From Paracnuella aquatica (GTDB lineage: Bacteria; Bacteroidota; Bacteroidia; Chitinophagales; Chitinophagaceae): DNA of 64,000 nucleotides. This document shows, in pieces, positions 37,252 to 46,032 of the stretch; position 1 is the stretch's first letter; each line of letters begins with the position of its first letter. The translations under genes and the position numbers were made by a program. The notes under the pieces are model-generated. The model saw only the letters and a list, made by a program, of their open reading frames with translations, ran no database searches and was not told the origin of the DNA. The stretch covers positions 1 to 64,000 of the forward strand of contig NZ_QOWJ01000010.1 of the NCBI RefSeq assembly GCF_003332885.2. Reading direction: 5' to 3'.

Positions 37252-37292
37252 AGCCCCGGACTGTTGTACAACAGGCATCCGGGGCTTTTTTT
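37252..37292. terminator. Bidirectional terminator between the PKD lipoprotein gene and tRNA-Asp
   Basis: AGCCCCGGA (37252-37260) pairs with TCCGGGGCT (37278-37286). There is a T-run on the plus side and an A-run before it, so it can stop transcripts from both sides. It abuts the 3' end of the tRNA gene. Confidence 0.88.
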
Positions 37293-37293
37293 G

Positions 37294-37367
37294 CGGACTG
37301 GACGGGACTCGAACCCGCGACCTCCGCCGTGACAGGGCGGCATTCTAACCAACTGAACTACCAATCC
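37294..37367 (-). tRNA. tRNA-Asp (anticodon GTC)
   Basis: 74 nt. The acceptor stem GGATTGG/CCAGTCC pairs over seven bases with a G:U. The D-arm, the anticodon loop CTGTCAC within the stem CCGCC/GGCGG, and the T-arm GGGTTCGAGTCCC are intact. The discriminator is G and no CCA is encoded, as is usual in this phylum. The terminator lies directly downstream. Confidence 0.97.
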
Positions 37368-37497
37368 GTTTCGGACGGCAAATATAATGTGTTCGGTTCA
37401 AATTGTTCCAATTTTATAAAAAATGTTCCCTGTTGGCGGTTGGCGCAAGAGGCCGTGGTTATGCCCACAGAATTGTGTTGATTTGCAGCCACGCAAC

Positions 37498-38409
37498 ATG
37501 GCCACACCACATTTTTTAAAAACACGCATGGCACCTACGCCCAGCGGCTACCTGCACCTGGGCAACATCTTGTCGTTTGTACTCACGCAGGCGCTGGCAG
37601 CGCGGCATGGCGCCAAAGTATTGTTGCGCATCGATGATATGGACCGCGAACGGGCCGCACCGCATTTCATTGAAGATATTTTTGATACGCTCCATTTCCT
37701 GGAGTTGCCATGGCAGGAGGGACCTGCTGACGCGAATGATTTTGCGCTGCATTTTGCACAGCACCACCGTCTGCCTTTGTACCAAAATGCGGTGCAACAA
37801 TTAATCGATGGCGGACATGTGTTTGCCTGCACCTGCTCAAGAGCAGATGTGTTGCGGCAAAATGCTGCAGGCATTTATCCCGGCACCTGCCTGCACAAAG
37901 GTTTGCCGTTGAATACACCCAACAGCGCATTGCGCCTGAAAACACCGGAGTCAGTTTTGATACAGGTGCATACACTCAACGGCGTGCAGTCTGTGCCGCA
38001 ATTCCCCGATGCGCTGCGCTATTTTGTAGTGCGCAAAAGGGACGGTATGCCGGCATACCAGCTTTGTTCGGTGATGGATGATGTTCATTTTGGTGTGGAC
38101 CTGGTGGTAAGGGGCGCCGACCTGTGGCACTCTACTTTAGCGCAATTGTATTTAGCAACTTTATTAGATGTTCCTCAATTTGCCCGCACCACATTTGTAC
38201 ACCACCCGCTGCTGGTAACGGAAGGAGGCGATAAATTATCCAAATCGGCAGGTGCCACTTCGGTTTTTGGAATGCGTAAAGCGGGTTATACAAAAGCTGC
38301 AGTGTACCGGGCTGTGGCCCGCATGCTGGCAATAGATCAAGATGTTACCAACTGGCAGGAATTGGCCGCGGCGATGAAAAGGCTACCCGGTTGGAGTGGC
38401 GGTATTTGA
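37498..38409 (+). CDS. gluQ: Glutamyl-Q tRNA(Asp) synthetase-like protein (YadB/GluQ type)
   Basis: 303 residues from ATG 37498: a class I Glu/Gln synthetase catalytic core without an anticodon-binding domain, the defining trait of GluQ-RS, which attaches glutamate to queuosine-34 of tRNA-Asp. The HIGH-like motif is PSGYLHLGN, the KMSKS-like motif is DKLSKSAG, and the zinc-site pattern CTCS...YPGTC is present. It lies directly beside the tRNA-Asp gene, divergent from it; the tRNA is the known substrate of the family, although the adjacency may be chance. Confidence 0.88.
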   Translation: MATPHFLKTRMAPTPSGYLHLGNILSFVLTQALAARHGAKVLLRIDDMDRERAAPHFIEDIFDTLHFLELPWQEGPADANDFALHFAQHHRLPLYQNAVQQLIDGGHVFACTCSRADVLRQNAAGIYPGTCLHKGLPLNTPNSALRLKTPESVLIQVHTLNGVQSVPQFPDALRYFVVRKRDGMPAYQLCSVMDDVHFGVDLVVRGADLWHSTLAQLYLATLLDVPQFARTTFVHHPLLVTEGGDKLSKSAGATSVFGMRKAGYTKAAVYRAVARMLAIDQDVTNWQELAAAMKRLPGWSGGI

Positions 38410-38470
38410 TTTTCTATCTAAGGGTGTAAAACGATACTGCTATTAAGGCAGCATTTTGTTAAGCAGTGTA

Positions 38471-38555
38471 TGTCATGCCGAACTCGTTTCGGCATCTCCT
38501 ACAACATTCTTAACGCTGCTGATAGAAGGAGATGCCGAAATAGGTTCGGCATGAC
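38471..38555. repeat. REP-like family 1, paired element
   Basis: The arms TGTCATGCCGAACTCGTTTC... (from 38471) and ...GGTTCGGCATGAC (to 38554) form an imperfect hairpin with the same sequence words as 22678-22764. Two arm differences break perfect pairing. It lies between convergent genes. Confidence 0.85.
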
Positions 38556-38672
38556 TACCCTAACATTCAAACATGCTATAGACGGGGGATGATTGGTGCT
38601 AAAACTGTTGACGCCCCAATGTTTTTTTGCTTTTCATAGCCAGGTTTATTTCAGCTGTCCGTAGCTGTTATA

Positions 38673-39128
38673 CTACCAGTTACCCATATGTTCTTTTACA
38701 ATCCGCTCATAGTGGGTCGGGCTGTTTTCTTTCCAATGCGGATCGTAGCGCACAAACCACGAAATCCATAAACTGCGGGATAGCCGCATCAGCCAAGGCT
38801 GCAGCAGAATAAGCAGCACTGCGTTGATGCCGATCCACCAGCCAAAGCGGTTGTCGGAAAACGAAAAGCCAATGAACAGCCACCAGGCAACAAAGGTGAT
38901 GCCGCTGACAATAACCGCCAGCATATAGCTCACATAGCCGGTGCCGTAGTAAAAGCCCACTTCGATATCGGTGATCTGGCCGCAAACCGGGCACTGCTCA
39001 TGCATGTCCACATTTCGGTTGATCTTCGCCGTTACTTTATTTTTAAACAACTTGCCCTCACGGCAGCGGGGGCAGTAGCAACCAAAAACAGAAGCAAGAT
39101 AGCCGCGGGGCGGTTGAATGGTACTCAT
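38673..39128 (-). CDS. DUF983 membrane protein
   Basis: 151 residues from ATG 39128. A zinc-ribbon-like head with CYCPRCREGKLF and EQCPVCGQ (two Cys pairs) is followed by two strongly hydrophobic helices (VSYMLAVIVSGITFVAWW; WIGINAVLLILLQPWLM) and an Arg/Trp-rich end (LWISWFVRYDPHWKE). This is the DUF983 layout widespread in Bacteroidota and Alphaproteobacteria, of unknown function. It starts 73 bp after the murF stop, on the same strand. Confidence 0.9.
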   Translation of the reverse strand: MSTIQPPRGYLASVFGCYCPRCREGKLFKNKVTAKINRNVDMHEQCPVCGQITDIEVGFYYGTGYVSYMLAVIVSGITFVAWWLFIGFSFSDNRFGWWIGINAVLLILLQPWLMRLSRSLWISWFVRYDPHWKENSPTHYERIVKEHMGNW

Positions 39129-39201
39129 GGCGTTTGTTTTTGAAGGCGTTGGTCCATGACTTGCTACTGCAATACACAATGCGTCATGCACTAGCGCCCA
39201 T

Positions 39202-40488
39202 TCACGAAATATATTCCAGCACTTTTTCCATACCGGTACTTCTCGATCCTTTGATCAACAGCGTAGCCTGTTGCGGCTGTTGCGCCTGCAACCACTGGCC
39301 TGCTTCGGCAGCCGTAGCAAAGCTTTGGTAGGGGTGTTGCAGCTTTAAAAAATCGCCGCCCACCAACACTACATGTTGCCAGGCATATTTGTTTATTTCA
39401 GCCACCAGTTGCTGGTGCTCGTCCAGGCTTTCTGCGCCTAGTTCAGCCATGGCACCCAACACCAATATTTTGTGGTCGCCCGCGGCACGGGCCAGGTTTT
39501 CCACCGCCAGCTTCATGCTGCTTGGGTTGGCATTGTAAGCGTCGAGAATAATGTTGTTGCTGCCGCGCTGCACCAGTTGCGACCGGCTGTTGGTTGGCGT
39601 ATAAAGCTCAATAGCCGATTTGATTTGTTCCGACGGCACGCCAAAATGCAGCCCTACTGCTGCTGCCGCCAACACATTGGGCAGGTTGTATCCGCCCACT
39701 AGTTGCGTGTTTACCTCTTGCTGCAAACCTTGCGTAAACGCCACTGCTAAAAACGGGTCGCTTTGTGCTACAGTGCCCACTACGTTTGCGGCATTGGTGC
39801 CGTAAGTAATGATATGCGCAATGCCGCCGCTCATTTCTTTTAGGTAATCATAATCCTGCATCACAAAAGCGGTTGCATCGGGCCTGGTTCGCAAATAATC
39901 AAACAACTCGCCCTTGCCTTTCCGCACACCTTCTACGCCGCCAAAGCCCTCGAGGTGCGCTTTACCGCAATTGGTGATGAGGCCATGCGTGGGCTGTGCA
40001 ATGGTGCAATACAGTTCGATTTCTTTTTGGTGGTTGGCGCCCATTTCAATAACAGCCATTTGTGCATCGCTGCGGATCTTTAGGATGGTGAGTGGCACGC
40101 CAATATGGTTGTTCAGGTTGCCTTCGGTGGTGTAGGTGGTAAATGTGGTGGAAAGTACCCCATGTACTAGCTCTTTGGTGGTGGTTTTACCATTGCTGCC
40201 TGTGATGGCCAGAAACGGAATGGGCAGTTGCTGCCGGTGGTAGCGAGCCAGGTCCTGCAACGCCAGCAGCACATCCGGAACCAGGATGGTTTTGCCCTCA
40301 ATGCTGTATTCCGCTTCATCGATTACCGCATATGCGGCGCCCATGTTCAATGCCTGCTGCGCAAATGCATTGCCGTTAAAACTGGGGCCTTTTAGCGCAA
40401 AAAACAGGTCGCCGGATCTTAGTTTTCGGGTATCGGTTTGAACCGAGGGATATTGTTGGTAAATGGAATAAAGTTGCTCCGTGTGCAT
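39202..40488 (-). CDS. murF: MurF, UDP-MurNAc-tripeptide-D-Ala-D-Ala ligase
   Basis: 428 residues from ATG 40488, a start supported by the TACCTTTG box just upstream. The N-terminal domain binds the UDP precursor (SVQTDTRKLRSGDLFFALKG). The ATP loop is ITGSNGKTTTKE, and the Mur-ligase central domain contains NLNNHIGVPLTIL, EMGANHQKEI and ITNCGKAHLEGFGG. The C-terminal domain has DAYNANPSSM and LGAMAELG. It completes the cytoplasmic peptidoglycan pentapeptide precursor. It follows gldJ on the same strand; a murF-gldJ neighbourhood is also known in other Bacteroidota. Confidence 0.96.
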   Translation of the reverse strand: MHTEQLYSIYQQYPSVQTDTRKLRSGDLFFALKGPSFNGNAFAQQALNMGAAYAVIDEAEYSIEGKTILVPDVLLALQDLARYHRQQLPIPFLAITGSNGKTTTKELVHGVLSTTFTTYTTEGNLNNHIGVPLTILKIRSDAQMAVIEMGANHQKEIELYCTIAQPTHGLITNCGKAHLEGFGGVEGVRKGKGELFDYLRTRPDATAFVMQDYDYLKEMSGGIAHIITYGTNAANVVGTVAQSDPFLAVAFTQGLQQEVNTQLVGGYNLPNVLAAAAVGLHFGVPSEQIKSAIELYTPTNSRSQLVQRGSNNIILDAYNANPSSMKLAVENLARAAGDHKILVLGAMAELGAESLDEHQQLVAEINKYAWQHVVLVGGDFLKLQHPYQSFATAAEAGQWLQAQQPQQATLLIKGSRSTGMEKVLEYIS

Positions 40489-40494
40489 ACGGTG

Positions 40495-40502
40495 CAAAGG
40501 TA
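40495..40502 (-). promoter_or_regulatory. Promoter -7 box of murF
   Basis: On the minus strand TACCTTTG fits the Bacteroidota -7 consensus TAnnTTTG and lies six bases before the ATG at 40488, implying a leader of very few bases. Hence the shorter murF start is preferred. Confidence 0.55.
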
Positions 40503-40601
40503 CCCAAATGGATTTACGATTGAGGTGGTAATCACTGCGCAACGTAGTGACGGTTTATACAAGTATTACAACCAATCGTCAATCCCAAATCGTTAATCCA
40601 A

Positions 40602-40631
40602 AATAAAAAAGCCCTCCTTTATGGGGAGGGC
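40602..40631 (-). terminator. Rho-independent terminator of gldJ
   Basis: GCCCTCC (40611-40617) pairs with GGAGGGC (40625-40631). On the minus strand the hairpin is followed by TTTTTTATTTT. It separates gldJ from murF. Confidence 0.88.
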
Positions 40632-40657
40632 CTACAAAACATTGAAGGGAAAGACTT

Positions 40658-42193
40658 TTATCGGGCTTGCCGGCGTGTTTTAAAGAAGTTGCCGGTTTTG
40701 CGTTTGTTACCTTCGGGGCTGCCCATGCGGTCCATAGCGCAGCGGAAACCTACGGTGCTGCTCGCCTGGTCTTCTTCCATATAGCGGCGTGTGCCGGGGC
40801 TGAGCCAGTAAGCACGGTCGTTCCAACTACCACCTTTGAATACGCGGCTCTTGTCGCTTACCAGGGTAGTTTGGCCATAACCGTACGATGCAGTGGAAAG
40901 CGAGTCACCATCCAGGAAGTTGATCACGTTACCGCGCTGATAGTTGCGGCGGCTGCGGCTTTCTTCATCGGTCACCTGTACCATTTTCACACGGCCGGTG
41001 CTGTCCACTTCGGCTTCGCCGCTTTCATTTTTATACAACTTCATGAACTTGTTACCACGGAAAGGCGATACGTCGTCGGCATCGAGCATGGTCAGCGGAC
41101 GGTAAACGTCGGCTACCCATTCGCTAACGTTGCCGGCCATGTTGTACACACCAAAGCCATTGGGGTAAAATGATTTAACCGGGGCAGTGTAAATAGCGCG
41201 GTCGTTCAAACCACCGGCCACACCGGCGTTATCGCCTGAGCCGCGTTTGAAGTTGGCCAGGAACTGACCGTGCCAGCTGCCGTGCTTGGTTTCACGCAGG
41301 CCGTTTACGTTTTGGCTCCATGGGTACACTTGCTTTTGCGAAATCAGTTCCTCGCCACGCTTGCCTTCTTTAACCGAAGGGCGGGGGTTGTTGTTGATCA
41401 GGCCATAAGCGGCGTATTCCCATTCTGCTTCAAATGGCAGGCGGTAGTCGGGCAGCAGGTAGCCGTCTTCCATCGAAACGGTAGTACGGGGTGTGCCCTG
41501 CGGAGTTTTCAAGCCCGCTTTTTTAGCGTCTTTGCCCGGCTGTGCCTGGTACAGGCCCAGCAGGTAAGATTTTGTGGTAAAGTTGTTTTCCTGCTGCTGG
41601 CCCTGGATGCCTTGCTTGGCAACCAGTCCTTTGTTCATCAGGATGCCTTCGTTTACACGGTCGGAGCGCCACAGACAGAAGTCGTACGCCTGCCTCCAGG
41701 AAACGCCCACCACCGGATATTCGTTAAAGCCGGGGTGACGGAAATAATATTCAACGAGGGGTTCGTTGTAGCTCAGCTCACTGCGCCATACCAGGGTATC
41801 GGGCAGTGCGGCGTCGATTATGCGTTTGTTGTTTTCGTCCGCTTCGGGGTCAAATACGCGGTGCAGCCAGTGCAGGTATTCGCGGTAGTGCACGTTGGCC
41901 ACCTCGGTGCGGTCGATATAAAATGAGGGAACCGTAACACGGCGGGGAATGTTGTTCCAATCGCCCATTACGTCTTCTTCGGTTTGGCCCATGGTAAAGG
42001 TGCCACCCTGAACAAATACAAGACCCGGTCCGGTTGCCTGGTCTCTGGATTTGGCCACCTGGTAGCCGCCCATGTTTTTGTCGTCGTAGTTCCAGCCGGT
42101 TACATCCGATTTTTCCTTTTTCTTGTTAAACAGGCTGCAGGATGAAAGCAGCACCGTTGAGGATAGCAGGATTAGAAAATTTTTCACTTGCAT
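40658..42193 (-). CDS. gldJ: GldJ, gliding/type IX secretion lipoprotein with SUMF1-like domain
   Basis: 511 residues from ATG 42193, giving the lipoprotein signal MQVKNFLILLSSTVLLSSC; a start seven codons earlier is less typical. The mature protein begins with TGWNYDDKNMGGYQV and then a formylglycine-generating-enzyme (SUMF1) fold: GLVFVQGGTFTMGQTEEDV, PSFYIDRTEVANVHYREYLHW, VVGVSWRQAYDFC, YRLPFEAEWEYAA, YNMAGNVSEWVADV and SRVFKGGSWNDRAYWL. The GW..D/K-rich start and the DWNN-PRRV segment distinguish GldJ from GldK. It stabilises GldK and is needed for T9SS and gliding in Flavobacterium. It is divergent from porV. Confidence 0.88.
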   Translation of the reverse strand: MQVKNFLILLSSTVLLSSCSLFNKKKEKSDVTGWNYDDKNMGGYQVAKSRDQATGPGLVFVQGGTFTMGQTEEDVMGDWNNIPRRVTVPSFYIDRTEVANVHYREYLHWLHRVFDPEADENNKRIIDAALPDTLVWRSELSYNEPLVEYYFRHPGFNEYPVVGVSWRQAYDFCLWRSDRVNEGILMNKGLVAKQGIQGQQQENNFTTKSYLLGLYQAQPGKDAKKAGLKTPQGTPRTTVSMEDGYLLPDYRLPFEAEWEYAAYGLINNNPRPSVKEGKRGEELISQKQVYPWSQNVNGLRETKHGSWHGQFLANFKRGSGDNAGVAGGLNDRAIYTAPVKSFYPNGFGVYNMAGNVSEWVADVYRPLTMLDADDVSPFRGNKFMKLYKNESGEAEVDSTGRVKMVQVTDEESRSRRNYQRGNVINFLDGDSLSTASYGYGQTTLVSDKSRVFKGGSWNDRAYWLSPGTRRYMEEDQASSTVGFRCAMDRMGSPEGNKRKTGNFFKTRRQAR

Positions 42194-42779
42194 GTTAAAG
42201 AGTTTGTCTTTCAAAAGGACACCAGAAATATTGGTGCGGTGCCCCGGAAACCCAAGTTTTGTAGTGAAATAAACGGCAGGTTTTGCCCTTTATTGTGGCC
42301 CAAAACAAAAATTAGGGACATCGCCCGGCGAATATAATCAGTTTGGCTAAAATCTTTAATGCGACCCCTGAAAATGTTGATGAATGGCGGTGTGCTGTGA
42401 ATAAATGAGCTGTCTTTAAGGAGAAAATACAAGCCTTTTTTCTGCCATATAAGTGTTTGCACTGATGGGCTTTCTACGCAGCTGTTTTAGAACAAGCCGT
42501 TCGGATGCCAGTTGCTCAGCGGAGCGTTCGATTTTGGTTTGTTACAGCTGCCCAAAACGTGAAGCCGTTGATTTGGTTGAGGAAACATATTTTTTCTTTA
42601 ACAAAACAATAAAAAAGTGCGGCTGCCGTTGAAGAGGGCAACTTGGCAAAGTAAAATCCAGAGTATCCTGTGCGGGGTCAGTTGCCGGCTTGTTGAGGCT
42701 GGAGCAAACCCGGAAGTTGCTGCATGCATTATTTTACCTGCCGCATTTTAAAACCCTATAATTTCGCCAACTCTTCCTC
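42194..42779. other. Divergent intergenic region between gldJ and porV
   Basis: 586 bp without a supported gene. It must hold both promoters. TAATTTCG at 42759-42766 (a one-base variant of TAnnTTTG) lies 13 bp before the porV ATG. In Flavobacterium porU lies in this neighbourhood; nothing resembling its C25 peptidase is present here. Confidence 0.55.
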
Positions 42780-43964
42780 ATGACAATCGCTTTAAAAATG
42801 AGATCAACTGCTCTGAAGGCTGCCGCGCTATGTTCACTTTTGATTGCGGGAGCTGCCCACTCTGTGAAAGCTCAGGAAAGAATCAATATTGTAACCACTG
42901 CCGTTCCGTTTTTGCGTATTTCGCCTGATGCCCGTGCCGGCGGTATGGGCGACCTGGGCGTGGCTACCAGCGCCGATGCGGCTTCTTCTTTTTTCAATTT
43001 GGGCAAAGTGCCTTTCAATACCCAGCGTGCCGGTGTAAACGTAACCTACACGCCTTGGCTCAAAAATCTGGTGAACGATGTGTACATGGCATCGGCATCG
43101 GCTTTTTATAAACTCGATGACCTGCAGGCCATTTCCGGTTCGCTCCGCTATTTCAGCCTAGGCAACATACAGTTTACCGACCAACTGGGCAACTCGCTGG
43201 GCTCCAACACACCCCGCGAATTCGGTATTGATTTCGGTTACTCACGCCGCCTTTCCGACCAGATTGGTTTGGGTGTGGGCATTAAGTACATCAACTCGGC
43301 GCTGGCCACTGGCCCCGCTGCCGGTGGTGGCAATTACAAAGCCGGTAGCGCTGTAGCCGCCGACCTTGGATTTTACTATAACAATACCGACGAACTGGGC
43401 GACGGCTGGGCATTTGGCGCAGCACTGCAAAACCTGGGTTCGAAAATTGGTTATACCGACAATACCGATCAGCGCGACTTTATCCCATCGAACCTGGGCC
43501 TGGGAACTTTTTATACCAAGGTGATTGACGAGACCAACAAGATCTCATTTGGTGTGGATGTAAACAAACTGCTGGTGCCTACGCCACCGGCGGTAACCGG
43601 CGACCCGGCTGTGGACAATGCCGCTTACACCGCTTACCGCCGCAAAAGCACGGTTAGCTCCTGGGTTTCATCGTTTGGCGATGCGCCGGGCGGCATGAGC
43701 GAAGAGCTGCGTGAGTTTTCTGCATCGCTGGGTGCCGAGTATATGTACAACAACCAGTTTGCGGTGCGTGCCGGTTATTTTTACGAAGACAAAACCAAAG
43801 GCAACCGCCGCTACCTTACAGCCGGCGTTGGCGTAAAATACAATGTGTTTGGCCTCAACTTTTCGTACCTGCTGCCTACGGGCTCGGGTGTAAACCAGAA
43901 CCCGCTGTCGAACACGCTGCGTTTTTCGCTGGTGTTTGACCTGGATGGCGAAGCCGCAGAATAA
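42780..43964 (+). CDS. porV: PorV, type IX secretion outer-membrane shuttle protein
   Basis: 394 residues with a signal peptide ending AAHSVKA-QERIN. The mature N-terminus NIVTTAVPFLRISPDARAGG followed by MGDLGVATSADAASSFFN is the PorV/LptO signature. The rest is a FadL-like 14-strand outer-membrane barrel of the UPF0164 type, ending in an aromatic strand (LRFSLVFDL). PorV binds T9SS cargo after it leaves the SprA translocon and delivers it to the PorU sortase. A terminator follows at 43989. Confidence 0.93.
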   Translation: MTIALKMRSTALKAAALCSLLIAGAAHSVKAQERINIVTTAVPFLRISPDARAGGMGDLGVATSADAASSFFNLGKVPFNTQRAGVNVTYTPWLKNLVNDVYMASASAFYKLDDLQAISGSLRYFSLGNIQFTDQLGNSLGSNTPREFGIDFGYSRRLSDQIGLGVGIKYINSALATGPAAGGGNYKAGSAVAADLGFYYNNTDELGDGWAFGAALQNLGSKIGYTDNTDQRDFIPSNLGLGTFYTKVIDETNKISFGVDVNKLLVPTPPAVTGDPAVDNAAYTAYRRKSTVSSWVSSFGDAPGGMSEELREFSASLGAEYMYNNQFAVRAGYFYEDKTKGNRRYLTAGVGVKYNVFGLNFSYLLPTGSGVNQNPLSNTLRFSLVFDLDGEAAE

Positions 43965-43988
43965 GGCAAAACGTACAAGTCAAAAACC

Positions 43989-44027
43989 GAAAGAGGTCCT
44001 GTTTACACGGGGCCTCTTTCTGTTTTT
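43989..44027 (+). terminator. Rho-independent terminator of porV
   Basis: GAAAGAGGTCC (43989-43999) pairs with GGGCCTCTTTC (44010-44020), with one G:T, followed by TGTTTTT. It starts 25 bp after the stop. Confidence 0.88.
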
Positions 44028-44086
44028 GGCTTTTTACTTTTTACTTAACCCGATAACTGGCCTTTCTTTGCGCAAAACAAAGAGAC

Positions 44087-44563
44087 ATGGGATTCAGAAT
44101 TGGATTAGGCGTTGATTTTCACCAACTGGGCGAAGGCCGTAACCTGATGATCGGCGGCGTACACATTCCGCACGACAAGGGCGGCATTGGCCACAGTGAT
44201 GCCGATGTGCTGCTGCATGCCATTTGCGATGCCATACTGGGTGCCGCCGCACTGGGCGATATTGGTGTTCATTTCCCCGACACCAGCGCCGATTATAAAG
44301 ACATTGATTCCAAAATACTGCTGCAGCGCACTGCCGACCTGATTCAAAAAGAAGGGTACCGCGTAGTGAACGTTGATTCTACGCTTTGTTTGCAGGAACC
44401 TAAAATCAAACCCTTTGTACCGCAGATGCAACAAGCTATTGCCGGCATTTTGGGCATTAGGGAAAAAGATGTTTCCATAAAAGCCACCACCACCGAGCAA
44501 ATGGGTTTTGTAGGCCGCAAAGAGGGACTGGTGGCCTATGCCACGGCGCTGCTGGAAGGGTAG
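44087..44563 (+). CDS. ispF: IspF, 2-C-methyl-D-erythritol 2,4-cyclodiphosphate synthase
   Basis: 158 residues, the usual length. It makes the cyclic diphosphate intermediate of the non-mevalonate isoprenoid pathway as a trimer. Metal ligands Asp10 and His12 (GVDFHQL) and His44 (DVLLHAICDAILGAA) are present, with the substrate loop DIGVHFPDTSADYKDIDS and the C-terminal IKATTTEQMGFVGRKEG. It is monocistronic between the porV terminator and the repeat region before dut. Confidence 0.97.
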   Translation: MGFRIGLGVDFHQLGEGRNLMIGGVHIPHDKGGIGHSDADVLLHAICDAILGAAALGDIGVHFPDTSADYKDIDSKILLQRTADLIQKEGYRVVNVDSTLCLQEPKIKPFVPQMQQAIAGILGIREKDVSIKATTTEQMGFVGRKEGLVAYATALLEG

Positions 44564-44576
44564 GAACAGTTTGAAC

Positions 44577-44661
44577 GTTCACGGGTGCACAAGTTGGTTG
44601 AAAGGGCAGTTGTTTGAAAACTGCGTGAGGTTATAACTTGTGAACTTGTGAACCTGTGAAC
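44577..44661. repeat. Low-complexity imperfect inverted repeat (ispF-dut gap)
   Basis: GTTCACGGGTGCACAAGTT (44577-44595) is nearly the reverse complement of AACTTGTGAACCTGTGAAC (44643-44661), 17 of 19 positions. The right arm is part of a 9-bp tandem repeat (CTTGTGAAC-like, three copies). An inner hairpin GCAGTT/AACTGC sits at 44607-44625. The architecture recurs at other gaps with different words. Confidence 0.75.
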
Positions 44662-44711
44662 TTTTAACGAACCCGCCACCCGCGAACAGGCAAACCCGAA
44701 CTCGATCACCC

Positions 44712-44719
44712 TATCTTTG
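44712..44719 (+). promoter_or_regulatory. Promoter -7 box of dut
   Basis: TATCTTTG fits TAnnTTTG and ends six bases before the dut ATG, implying an almost leaderless transcript. No clear -33 TTTG is visible at the expected spacing. Confidence 0.55.
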
Positions 44720-44724
44720 GCGCA

Positions 44725-45165
44725 ATGCCCCTGAACGTAAAAATCATCAACCGATCCGGCAACCCGTTGCCTCATTATGCCACTGCCGGCGCTGCCGGTA
44801 TGGACCTGCGGGCACACCTGCAGGAGCCTATTGAGTTGGGCCCGCTGGAGCGGGCCCTGGTGCCCACCGGCATTTTTATTGAACTGCCACAGGGCTACGA
44901 GGCGCAGGTGCGGCCACGCAGCGGGCTGGCCATCAGGCAGGGTATTACCTGCCTCAATTCGCCGGGCACCATCGACAGCGATTATCGTGGCGAGATTAAT
45001 GCTATTCTCATCAACCTGTCGGCCGAGCCACAAACCATCCACAACGGCGACCGCATTGCCCAACTGGTGGTGCAAGCCGTGGAGCAGGTGCAGTGGCAGG
45101 AAGAAGAAATTTTATCACCAACAGAACGGGCTGCCGGCGGCTTTGGTTCTACGGGAAAAAAATAA
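44725..45165 (+). CDS. dut: Dut, dUTP diphosphatase
   Basis: 146 residues, the normal length of the trimeric enzyme that hydrolyses dUTP to dUMP. All five motifs are seen: [24 protein letters not shown] (catalytic Asp and Tyr), [10 protein letters not shown] and the Gly-rich C-terminal arm [10 protein letters not shown]. The DUF4292 lipoprotein gene starts 4 bp after its stop, so they are co-transcribed. Confidence 0.97.
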   Translation: MPLNVKIINRSGNPLPHYATAGAAGMDLRAHLQEPIELGPLERALVPTGIFIELPQGYEAQVRPRSGLAIRQGITCLNSPGTIDSDYRGEINAILINLSAEPQTIHNGDRIAQLVVQAVEQVQWQEEEILSPTERAAGGFGSTGKK

Positions 45166-45169
45166 ACTT

Positions 45170-45982
45170 ATGATGCGCATTTTATGCATTTGCGGTATGG
45201 CGGCACTCCTGGTTTCGTGCCGCTCCACGCGAAAAATACAAACGGCCATTTCGCAAAAAGATACCACCGCAACCACCGTAGTGGCTCCGGTGGCCGAAAG
45301 CGACTCGGCCCGGCAGGTGCGCCAGGTATTTCGTACGCTGGACTCCGGCCGCATTGATTTCAAAACGTTTTCGGCAAAAGTAAATGTAGACTACCGCGAT
45401 GCCGATGGCAAACGTTACGACCTCAATGCTAATATGCGGATGGTACGCGACAGTGCGCTTTGGGTTTCGGTAAATGCCATCCTGGGCATTGAGGCGTTGC
45501 GCATGCTCATTACCGCCGATTCGGTAAAAGTGCTTGATAAGCAAAATAAAGTGTACACCGCCCGACGCATCGATTACCTGCAGGAGGTAACGGCACTGCC
45601 TTTGGATTTACGCACCGTGCAGGACCTGCTGATTGGCAACCCGGTGTTTGTAGACAGCAACGTGGTTTCGTTTAGCCGCAGTGCAGATGCACTTTCGCTG
45701 GTTACTTTGGGCCAATGGTTTAAAACATTATTGAATGTGGCTGCTGCCGATTTTTCGCTGCAGCGCATTAAGCTCGATGACGCCAATATGTCGCGCAGCC
45801 GCACTGCCGAACTGGGCTACAGCGATTATGAAAGCCGCACCGGGCGCCGCTTTGCTACCAAGCGCCGCATTACCGTGGTGGAAAAGAAAAAGCTGGACAT
45901 CGCACTGGATTTTAAGCAGTACACATTCAACGAGGAAGTAAGTTTTCCTTTCTCGGTTCCAAAGAATTTCAAGCAGCCATAA
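45170..45982 (+). CDS. DUF4292 lipoprotein
   Basis: 270 residues from ATG 45170, with a short lipoprotein signal (MMRILCICGMAALLVSC). The mature part has a Thr/Ser-rich linker, then a LolA/LolB-like beta sheet: TFSAKVNVDYRDADGKRYD, LNANMRMVRDSALWVSVNAI and EALRMLITADSVKVLDKQNK. DUF4292 proteins are Bacteroidota-specific and probably periplasmic lipid- or lipoprotein-binding factors. It sits 4 bp after dut and 50 bp before the EnvC-like gene, so the three may be an operon with an envelope role. Confidence 0.88.
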   Translation: MMRILCICGMAALLVSCRSTRKIQTAISQKDTTATTVVAPVAESDSARQVRQVFRTLDSGRIDFKTFSAKVNVDYRDADGKRYDLNANMRMVRDSALWVSVNAILGIEALRMLITADSVKVLDKQNKVYTARRIDYLQEVTALPLDLRTVQDLLIGNPVFVDSNVVSFSRSADALSLVTLGQWFKTLLNVAAADFSLQRIKLDDANMSRSRTAELGYSDYESRTGRRFATKRRITVVEKKKLDIALDFKQYTFNEEVSFPFSVPKNFKQP

Positions 45983-46032
45983 AATTTAAGCGGGGCTGCG
46001 CCGTTAGTAGTGAACCTTGTAAATGTTTTTGA

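Noticed and set aside
42211-42462. Small minus-strand frame upstream of gldJ
   Set aside because: There is no homology signal, no start context and it lies in the divergent promoter gap.
44777-45169. Upstream extension of the DUF4292 frame overlapping dut
   Set aside because: The overlapped region is an out-of-frame reading of dut, whose five motifs are intact. The lipoprotein signal begins at 45170.
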